Of a stretch of DNA of 64,000 bases, positions 10,261 to 18,754 are shown piece by piece; within the stretch, counting starts at the first letter, position 1, and every line of letters begins with the position of its first letter. The stretch comes from Hyphodiscus hymeniophilus. Lineage: Eukaryota > Ascomycota > Leotiomycetes > Helotiales > Hyphodiscaceae. The position numbers and the translations under genes are program-made. The stretch covers positions 1,736,001 to 1,800,000 of the forward strand of contig VNKQ01000003.1 of assembly GCA_016508695.1 (NCBI GenBank), given 5' to 3'. The notes under the pieces are model-generated. The model ran no database searches. It saw only the letters and a program-made list of their open reading frames with translations, and was not told the origin of the DNA.

Positions 10261-10821
10261 ATGGGTCAGTTCCTTTCAAGGGGTACAAAGGTGCCCAAAT
10301 TGTATGGTGGTTCCTCCCTAGTCAAAAGGCTGCGATACAACGGACTTCACGTGTTATGTATTGAAGGCGTGGTGAAGCTTTCTGCATTGAAAATACTCGA
10401 ACAAATGTTCCAGATGTTCTCTCAAAACTCTATCTTACTTGCCATCATACATCCACTAACTCCAGACAGTTTCCCAGGACACTCAGCTCACTATTGCCTT
10501 CAATGTCATAGGTATAGCGGTGACAATTGGAGGAGTGGTAATTGCCTTCTTGGCTCTGAAGGCGATGAAGATTGAGAACCTCGAGCGTATATTCGCCCTC
10601 CAATGTTGCTGCCGTGCTCACTAACAAGAGCTTATATTGCAGGGAATACACAGCTTCGACAACGCCTCCAGCTCGAACACATCTTCGTACCCGGACGTCC
10701 ACCGAATACTCGATCCTCCGGTTTCCATACTCGGGGTACTACTGTTCGGCGTCGTAACTCCGCGAATATCAAGGAAAGCCTGAGTCACGAGAACGCTCGG
10801 CAGAGTAACGGTCAGATCTAG
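10261..10821 (+). CDS. Small single-span membrane protein, unknown function
   Basis: I do not recognise this gene. The reconstructed exons 10261-10264, 10470-10586 and 10643-10821 sum to 300 nt (99 aa). The second intron (10587-10642) is very clear: GTATAT donor, CTCACTAAC branch, TTGCAG acceptor. The first (10265-10469, 205 nt) has a GTCAGT donor and CCACTAACTCCAGACAG at its 3' end; its length and the choice of acceptor leave the first few residues uncertain. The protein has one strong hydrophobic segment (about residues 8-32, AFNVIGIAVTIGGVVIAFLA). A basic, polar tail rich in Arg, Ser and Asn follows, so it should span a membrane once. A TATA box lies upstream. It sits between a repeat patch and an APH-like gene. 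Confidence 0.55.
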
Positions 10822-10908
10822 AAGGTGGAAAACTGGAATCTCGTGATGCAGCCTTTTTGCTTTGTTCAAGATAACTTTCTGGCGGGTATGACGAGGTTCC
10901 CCGATTTT

Positions 10909-12021
10909 TCATTGAGCAGGGATGTGCTGTCTTTGAGAGCTTCGTGGGAATGGAGCACGCGACGTTGATGCCTTGGTAGAGAAAATGTTTGGGGGAAGTT
11001 TGCTAGTCGGATCTCGGACAACGTCCTGTTCTTGATCTGGCTGATTCTCTAAGAATGCATCAAGCCTTTGAATCTCTTCAACATCTTTGAACTCTTCTAC
11101 CACTCGGTCGATGGCTCCATTGTCAAAAGCAATTCCATGCCAGAGTAAGACTCCAAGATCTCTGGCCAACTTGACGGCTTGAAGCATTTGGCTTTGCTGC
11201 AGCTCCGGTATCTGAATCTTGAGTTCTTCCCAAAAGAGATCTCGCAGATCTCGAGAGTCTGGGTAATAGCGAAATCCACTTGGTGTCATCTCACCCAATA
11301 TCTCTTCCAATCCATAGAAGCAGACTCCAAATGGGAGACGCTCTGCTTCCGCCCAATCCACAAAGCCCAGTAGATTGCATGTAGATGGATGTACCAGTAT
11401 GTTCGCTGCAAGGATATCCCCATGTGCCAATACCCACGGCAGGGTTTCGATTCGATGTAGCTGTCTGAGAACGTGCCTCGCTGTGGACTGAAACCGTGGT
11501 GGTAGGTTTGCAACCAGAGCTTTGAGACGAGAGACGAGCGAAAGACCTATGAGCCCCAAAGGAATGTTTGGATTGTTTTTGTGCCATGCTTTTGCAAGAA
11601 AACATGCGAAATCTTTGCATAACCTTCTTCGATGCTCTGCAGATTGTACGGCTGTCATGTTCGCAGATCGGAGGTCTTTAAGTGAAATGCCGTCCATCCT
11701 GTTCATGCTATATGCGAGCAATCCAGATGGCAAAGTGCCAAGGTAGGAGGTATCAGGAGCGAAGGTTCCGTAGACTTCTCTTGCGGCTTGCGCAACTTGT
11801 AGATCGAGTTTGTAGATGGATGGACGAAACTGGACGACGACAGTATCACCAACGAACAAAGTCAGGGAACAATAGCCTTGACATGGGGCCGGGCTTATCG
11901 GTTCGCCCGGGTACAGCTCTTCGATGAAGGCATAACAGTCGATTCTATTCTGAGTGACCAGGCTAGCACGGACGAAGAAGTCATCAATAGCGGTATCGAG
12001 GATGGAGGTCTTGTCATCCAT
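10909..12021 (-). CDS. APH/choline-kinase-like phosphotransferase-fold protein
   Basis: Single-exon gene of 370 aa; the first ATG is at 12021. It has the aminoglycoside-phosphotransferase (APH) fold signature widespread in filamentous fungi. The catalytic loop LAHGDILAANILV (about residue 195) holds the Asp and Asn, and LLGFVDWAEAE (about residue 215) gives the metal-binding Asp in place of DFG. The N-terminal lobe has VVVQFRPSIYKLDL, where Lys/Arg positions could serve ATP binding. The C-terminal 40 residues are polar and probably disordered. The substrate is unknown; fungal members are numerous and mostly uncharacterised, and the family name does not imply drug resistance. The gene lies tail to tail with the small membrane-protein gene, 87 bp apart. 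Confidence 0.85.
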   Translation of the reverse strand: MDDKTSILDTAIDDFFVRASLVTQNRIDCYAFIEELYPGEPISPAPCQGYCSLTLFVGDTVVVQFRPSIYKLDLQVAQAAREVYGTFAPDTSYLGTLPSGLLAYSMNRMDGISLKDLRSANMTAVQSAEHRRRLCKDFACFLAKAWHKNNPNIPLGLIGLSLVSRLKALVANLPPRFQSTARHVLRQLHRIETLPWVLAHGDILAANILVHPSTCNLLGFVDWAEAERLPFGVCFYGLEEILGEMTPSGFRYYPDSRDLRDLFWEELKIQIPELQQSQMLQAVKLARDLGVLLWHGIAFDNGAIDRVVEEFKDVEEIQRLDAFLENQPDQEQDVVRDPTSKLPPNIFSTKASTSRAPFPRSSQRQHIPAQ

Positions 12022-13375
12022 ATTATGAGAGTGGTGCGTCCTCCCATCGCCGTACCTTGGTTGCAAGATGGTAAGGTATTTAAGGGGGACGAATGGGACA
12101 CTACCCCACGCTGGCGCTTGTTATCGGATTGTCTTGTGATCTATTGCACCAGGTGCATCGTCAAATGATAAGAGGCCTTGGACGCAAGAGATCCCCATCG
12201 GGATTCGTGCAGCCTTGTACAGTAGCATAAACGCATATTTATGTTTCTTTCGATTCGGTTGTTGGACAGAAGGTAGGCGCCGGTGTTCGTAACGACTTGT
12301 AGTTTTGGGTTGGTGATGGATTGAGCGGGGACTCACGGCATGAGTCTCTTCAGTCCGCGAGTAAGGGATGAAGGTAAAGATCCTCTGCGGGCTGGCTGTT
12401 GCAAAGGTACAGATGATTACCTTCCATTCGGAAACGGCGATGTTTCGTTTTGATGTGGTGCTGGTGGTGGTAGTTTGCTTTGTTGTCAGCAGCAGCAGCA
12501 GACCGAAATGGCCTAATGGCTACTCGGTAGAGTCGGTAGTGTGGAGACGATGAAGGTCGGTGCTACAAGGGCCCAGTTTAGCAGTGATGCCAGTGGAGTA
12601 TCGGGCGATTTGCAGCGAATCACAACCTGTAATCTCCCGGTGTCAGCTTCGTCTTCATCTGTAAGGCTGGAGGCTGGGAACCCCCAGAACCACAGCCCAA
12701 GACAACCACCCCCCCCCCAAGAAAATATCTTCACAGTCCTCCTCCACGTTTCCATGTCTTACACTTCTCTACCTACACCCTCCTCTTCTTCTTTCCATCG
12801 CATCAGCCTCACACACAGCGTTTCTGGTCAACAGCAGCAAGTGCATGCGCAACCCGACAAGCCTGACAAGTGCCACGGTGTAGTCACAAGATAATATATT
12901 GTCGTTTGGTACTTTACTTACATCTACCTGGAGGAGAAGAGAGGAGGGAAAACCTGGTGCCGAATACTTTACTACTTTTCTGGAATACTTCGTGTGAGAG
13001 CATGGACGCTCCTGCGCTTTTCGATCAGATGCGTGGAGGTTTTTGCAGTCCTCGCTCGCGGTCAGAAGCTTGGGAGAAGGCTGTCTTGGAGTAGCTGATA
13101 TCGTCTCGTAAAATACCTCTCTTTACGAACTCGTATGTCCCAAGACTTTGATAAGCTTACACGGCATGCTCAGGTCATTGCAGGCGCCTTGTTTCCTCCG
13201 AACCTATTTGAACTCCACCTCTCTGCTTCGGCCGAGTTGAGGACAACTCAGTGTTACACAGGGGCTTTCCTTCTGGTTCACACTCAAAAATTTACATCAA
13301 CAAAAATTCATAACACCACCGGCCGGCTGAAAAGATCTCTCAACTCTTTGAATCAAGCTCAGATTATCCCAAATT
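12022..13375. other. Intergenic region upstream of the DUF2235 gene
   Basis: A 1.35 kb divergent spacer between the APH-like gene and the DUF2235 gene. It contains a (CAG)5 run at 12487-12501 and a poly-C stretch near 12708. Short ORFs inside have no recognisable features. Confidence 0.5.
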
Positions 13376-16097
13376 ATGGCCCCGCACATCCCAAAACGTA
13401 TCATTCTATGCTGTGATGGCACGTGGATGGATAGGTACGCCGTCTGAATCTAGTAATTGTTCCAAGCTGACTTTCTTAGCGATGACGGCTTCCAAAAGCC
13501 CACGTTGATTCCATATGTACCAACAGGTACTCTTCAGTTTCCCAGCAATGTCACCCGCATCTCGAGAGCCTTGTCTAAGACCAGCCAAGATGGTTTACAC
13601 CAAATCATTTACTACCATTCAGGTGTGGGCACTGGCTCTTCCGTTATTGATACCATTACAGGTGGTATCCTCGGAACTGGCATTAGTGAGAACATAAGAG
13701 AGGTTTACTCCTTCATCACTGCCAACTACGAGCCAGGGGACGAGATCATTCTAATAGGATTTTCAAGAGGTGCTTTCACTGCCCGGAGTGTTGCTGGAAT
13801 GATTAAAGACATTGGTCTTTTGACTCGAGAGGGCATGGATAGCTTCTATCCTATCTTCAAGGATCAAGAGAATTTCAGAAACAAAGGCTACCATGATATT
13901 TTCCCCACCATCCCATTTGCCAATAAGCCCTTTGGCCCAGATGCTGCTCGCGAATACAAACGCAGACTCGAAAAGGTGATTTCCCTCCACAATCTTACTA
14001 CTACTACTCAATCTGATATCTTGCAGGATGGATTGACCAGAAGCTATGATCCTGATGGAACGAGGATCCAAGTTCAAGCTTGTGCAGTTTGGGACACCGT
14101 TGGATCTCTCGGCATTCCCGAACTTGCTTTTCTTTCTAAGCTCGGATTTCCTCACTCCACCAAAGAATACAAATTTTATGATACCAATCTCTCAGGCAAC
14201 ATCAGGCATGCTTTCCAAGCTTTGGCCCTAGATGAACACAGAACCCCATTCTCTCCAGCAGTTTGGGAGAGAGTTCATATGGAGAAGACCACGGTCGATC
14301 TGCGACAGTGCTGGTTTCCGGGAGCTCATTCCAACTGTGGAGGGGGCTATCCAGATCAAGAAATAGCAAATATCTCTCTCGCCTGGTAAGCTCAGTCCCC
14401 TCATCTTGCGCCTAGCAGGGTCTAATGGTACCCAGGATGATGGATCAACTTGCGTCCATTGGGGTAGGATTCCAAGACGGGTTCATCGACCATATTTACG
14501 CCCAGAATGCAGCATTCTATGAAAATCCGCCACACGTCCCTACCACACTTTCCAGTATCTTTTCCCGTCGCCCACAGAAGCAATGGGCAGTCAAACCTAT
14601 CTTCGATAAGCACAAACCGATCCGTCCTTTCGGTCTTGGTGAAGTGTACAATTCAGAGACAAGCGTCTACTTTCTGGCGGGCAAGACCATACGTACGCCT
14701 GGCCTCTACAAACGAGCAGACCCTGACACAGGAATGTCGACTGGTGTTCCGATGACACACACGAATGAGCGTATTCATAGCTGCGTGCGTATCAGAATCG
14801 AGCTCGAAGGACTGGGTCTCGATGATATTGGATCTTATAAATGCCCAGCATTATTGAAGAAAGGCCCGTGGGTACTCAGACAAAGACGTATCAAAGCTCG
14901 TGATCATATTCCCTGGAATGCAACCTGGGGACCTGGAGCTCCACCAGCTACTACGCCACCAGATGAGTTGAGATGGGTATGGGACTACGATGGTCCTGAA
15001 AACAGCGCACCGAGAGCACGGACGATGTTGGAGGAAAATTTGGGACCATATCAGAGGAAGTTGTTGCTAATGAATAGAGGTAAGGATATGTTTCTTAATG
15101 TAATTGCGCTTTCGGAAGCAAGCAGTATTGAATAACGGGGAAGAAAGACTTCACTAACAATGATACTCGGGTGGTCTACTTTGGCATAACAAGATGTGGC
15201 GGATGTATACGCTGGATTATTTGCTAACCAAATTCTTCATGTATTTTTTTACGTTGAGCACATCACTCGAACTTGAACTTTCTATTCTATACCTGAACAC
15301 TCTCTTAAGTTGCTAGTAGATATCAGATCTGGTCGAAACAAGAAAAACCATTTTTCTTTCATGAATGTTCTTCACCTCCATTCATCATTCACAATCCTTA
15401 CTCCGAAACCCATCAGTAGTCAAATAAGCTAACCTAAAACTCACTCACAGGTCGCACATCCTTCAAAAAGCGACGCAAACGCCGCCGCCCAAGAGGCGAA
15501 CCTCGCACTTCGGAGGAAGAGCTCATCGAAAAAGACCCCCGCCGCTACCGCGTCCAAGAGGACAACGTAGAAAAGGAACGAGAGCGCCGCCCTAGACGTG
15601 GTCCTCCACCCGCACCTGGCCCGCCCATCGTTGTGGTCCCTAACGGTGTAGAATATGCTCGGAGAGAAGGTCCGCCACTTTCACGAGCACCGTCCCGGGC
15701 ACCGTCGAGTTATGAGCCTGATGATGGAGGACCACCAATCATCATACTGCCCTCAAGAGCACCATCAAGGGCTCCAAGCAGAGCTTCTTCTCGGTACGAG
15801 GATCCGCGAGACATACCCCCTCCACGAGGGCCGAGTAGAGCGCCTAGTCGAGCACCGAGTCGGTTTGACGACGATGAGATCGTCGTCGAGGAGGTCCATT
15901 CTGATCGAGGGAGTAGAAGCGGGGAAAGGAAAGGGAGGTACAGAAGGGATCGGCCTAGCGATGTTGTGCTCGAGGACTTTGGACCGATTGGTAGACCGCC
16001 TCCACAGGTCATCAAGGGGGAGAGGTACCCGAGTCGAGTCGAGTATGATGGCCGGCGGGATCCGCGTGATGGATATGGTGATGGGAGAGGGAGGTGA
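13376..16097 (+). CDS. DUF2235 alpha/beta-hydrolase with Arg/Ser/Pro-rich tail
   Basis: DUF2235 (Tle1-like) proteins are predicted serine hydrolases with a phospholipase-type fold. Exons: 13376-13434, 13480-13975, 14027-14385, 14436-15079, 15451-16097; they give 734 aa. The conserved N-terminal block is IILCCDGTWMDS (residues 9-20). The nucleophile elbow is GFSRGAFTARSVAG (about residue 112), and the likely catalytic Asp is in VWDTVGSLG. The likely His is in PGAHSNCGGGYPD. The 51-nt stretch 13976-14026 is stop-free but has good intron signals (GTGATT donor, CTTGCAG acceptor). The last intron (15080-15450, 371 nt) is long; if retained, translation stops at 15135, giving about 537 aa. The tail begins with a strongly basic KKRRKRRRPRG patch and then repeats SRAPSRAPS. 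The fungal substrate is unknown. Confidence 0.88.
15680..15870 (+). repeat. SRAPSRAPS-coding repeats
   Basis: Three clusters of tandem (S/P)RAPSRAPSR-type units lie in the last exon of the DUF2235 gene. They are separated by acidic or Pro-rich spacers, as expected of a disordered, positively charged tail. Confidence 0.75.
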
Positions 16098-17295
16098 AAC
16101 TCAGATGATGAGATGAGATGAGATATAAAATGTGCATATGGGAATAGGAGAACGATAGGATTCCAGACGGGAATTGCATATAAAGGATGGCACTGAATTC
16201 ACCACGCTGTGTGTTGGATTGGCTGGCAAGTGCATAGGATATTACTATGGACTCAGCGAGAGGACCCTGTAGGGATCGGAGTGATGAGACACTGGAGATG
16301 GAGCATTTGAGAAGCTGGCTGGAAGGCATGTGAATTTTCTCCTCCCTAATTATACCTAGCTAGCTTCTGATTCTTTCCCTCTGCTTTCAAGCCAGAAATC
16401 TGATGAGACACTCCTTCTTCGCGGGTCTATATATATGTCATGATATGATATGCTAAGAAATGCAGCATACGCTTTCCCAAAAACGCAACATTGCAGAATG
16501 GAGCAGAGATCTTGACAGAATACCCCAAAACACTTACCTACTCAATATACTCCGGGATCTTCACAATATAGAATACTTGCCGAACGCAGACAGCTGTCAA
16601 AGCCTTATCGTGGCAGATGATACATACCGAGTCCTTTTGGTCTGGAATGGCAGAGGAAGAGATGGGTACTAGGAAGGAGTTAATATTTTTCTCTAGACCC
16701 AGAAACTTGAGATCTAGGTGAACAGGTTAATTGGAGCTGTTTGGTTTGAATATGTGGCACGAAGGTCATTTGAAAAGCTGCTTGCGGGATGTTCTCTGTG
16801 GGTGTGGGAGGTTTAGGCATTTAGATGGTTTACCGTTCGAAGATCCATGAGTGGCAAGAACCTGAGATGTGTAGTTCCAGGAACACCGACATTGTGTGAA
16901 CAATAGATGGTGCAGCGAACGAGAAGTCACGGTAGCAGATTGTCCTCTTTGTTCAATGTTTGGGACCATGATATCTTTCAAAAGGTCTCGGTCACAGAAA
17001 GAAACTCTTTGTCCCAGGGTGCTTCACCCAAAAGGGCTGTTTCATACGCGATGAAATCAGATACACAAAGATGAATCGCAGATCTTTCGTGACGGCCTAA
17101 ATCAGCATCATCTGTAGAGAAGCAACTAGAGACCTTGCTATCTATCCAAAAATAAGTCTCTGAAAGAGTGGCCTTCTTAAACACTGTTCAAGATGTATAT
17201 TATATGGGAATCTTCTTTGGGAGTCCCACTTGGGAATTCGTACAAACCCTTCGCCAGGATAGTTGCAGTTGAAAGGTTGTATCTGAAATACTATC
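16098..17295. other. Intergenic region
   Basis: 1.2 kb between two plus-strand genes. A GAGAT-type simple repeat lies near 16105-16122, close to the stop codon of the DUF2235 gene. Two short minus-strand ORFs (16766-17184) match nothing I know. Confidence 0.5.
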
Positions 17296-18435
17296 ATGAT
17301 GACTTCCCACCCAGCGACCAACATTCTAGAGCTTACTGCTCAAGACAAGGAATTGCTGGCTCAACTCCTCTCCTTCTTTCCAGGCTACCCCATCAACGAG
17401 GACACCACCTGGCTCAACGACCAAGCACACCTAATATCCACCTTTCCACCAATCCTCCTTGCAGCCCGCTCTATAATCCCTGGTCTTCGCTCAATGGCCC
17501 TGCCTTTCAGCTCATCAAAAGCCAAGCTCTGCAACACCCACAAACCGCTCAGCTCTCATCTAATCCACAACATCTTCCTCGAAATCACATCAGAATGCAC
17601 CATCCATATAGAGCGCTTTCTCGAACTCTTCGAGAACGACCTTGACCTTCCCACAGGTTTGAGTGAGCTTGTAAGAAAACAGCAGCCGTTCGTGAGACGA
17701 ATGCAAGCCGTCAACGGTCTCTGGATTGCACCAAGGTTCTACCGCTCTCTGTTCGGCCCATGGCATGCCATGCCTAGCGATTTTCGCTTCGAGCGTATCC
17801 ATTCGGGTTGCGAAGCCTGCATCTTGGCTTCGATTGGCGGGAACCATGTTGTGCTCTCTGACCTCCGTGCCTCGATTCGGGGACGGAAGAAGAGGGGCCA
17901 CTCTCATGCTGCGGTGTTGGATATGGTGGAGGCGTGGATTGACTGGACGGGTCGTGGGGAGCAGATTCGTGAAGAGAGTGGTAGACTAGGGAAAGAGCTT
18001 GCCAAGTGTAGGAAGGAGATGCAGAGATCTAGACGTTCGAAGAGGAGGGGTGTTCTTGAGGATGTGGTATTAAAAAAGGGTGATGAGTTGAGGGAGGAGA
18101 GCGAGAACATAGGGGAGGTTAGTCGAAGTGAGGAAGAGACCGATGAAGTGCAAGAGAAGGACAAGACACATGACTTCGAGGAATCAATCATCGATTTCTA
18201 CGCGAAGAGGATGTCGACCGCCTCTCCAATCAACCGCGTTCGTACGGCGGACGGACTTCATGAACCTTTCAGCGAGTCTATTGTCCGCAATCCGGCCACC
18301 GGGAAGTTCTGTCGAGCTGTTCCCGAAGCACGAAGTCTGCACAACAGCACTGATACATACATGGAGACTGACCACATTATCAAGAGCTCAGAGCAATATG
18401 CATTGTCTTATCAGAACTTGCTCGCGGTACCTTAA
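17296..18435 (+). CDS. Conserved ascomycete hypothetical protein with coiled coil
   Basis: Single-exon ORF of 379 aa starting at one of two adjacent ATGs (17296, 17299). Residues about 1-200 look ordered and end with FYRSLFGPWHAMPSDFRFE and CEACILASIGG, a pattern I associate with filamentous-ascomycete proteins of unknown function. Residues about 215-290 are highly charged (Glu/Lys/Arg) and predicted helical, and probably form a coiled coil. The C-terminal 80 residues are polar. No signal peptide, membrane helix or catalytic motif is visible. The role is unknown. The gene converges with the tRNase Z gene, 319 bp away. Confidence 0.75.
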   Translation: MMTSHPATNILELTAQDKELLAQLLSFFPGYPINEDTTWLNDQAHLISTFPPILLAARSIIPGLRSMALPFSSSKAKLCNTHKPLSSHLIHNIFLEITSECTIHIERFLELFENDLDLPTGLSELVRKQQPFVRRMQAVNGLWIAPRFYRSLFGPWHAMPSDFRFERIHSGCEACILASIGGNHVVLSDLRASIRGRKKRGHSHAAVLDMVEAWIDWTGRGEQIREESGRLGKELAKCRKEMQRSRRSKRRGVLEDVVLKKGDELREESENIGEVSRSEEETDEVQEKDKTHDFEESIIDFYAKRMSTASPINRVRTADGLHEPFSESIVRNPATGKFCRAVPEARSLHNSTDTYMETDHIIKSSEQYALSYQNLLAVP

Positions 18436-18754
18436 GATGAGAAGGCAGAGTGGGACTGCAAGAGCTCAGATCTGCCATCTCTCCCAGCCAAAGAACGCTT
18501 GTCCAATCTGTTTTCGTTTCAAAACCAGGGCTAGTCTGTTGGAGATAGCACTCTTCATAGCATTTCTTCACCCAGTCTCGGTAGACCCGAGCTGTTGAGT
18601 GGATAGTCTATTTAGGTATCTTCTAATCCAAACAATATTATACAACCGCATCGCTCTCTATGCAGTGACTGTGATCATGCCCATTGTGACCATATCCACC
18701 AAATACTCCCATACCAAAGATCAGAGACCGAAAAGGGAGTAGCTGTCCTTTTGC
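18436..18754. other. Convergent 3' spacer
   Basis: 319 bp between two convergent genes, holding both 3' UTRs. I see no other feature in it. Confidence 0.5.

Noticed and set aside
16978..17184. Short minus-strand ORF with YFWIDS, reminiscent of HET-domain proteins
   Set aside because: Only a few residues match and the rest of the HET motif is absent.
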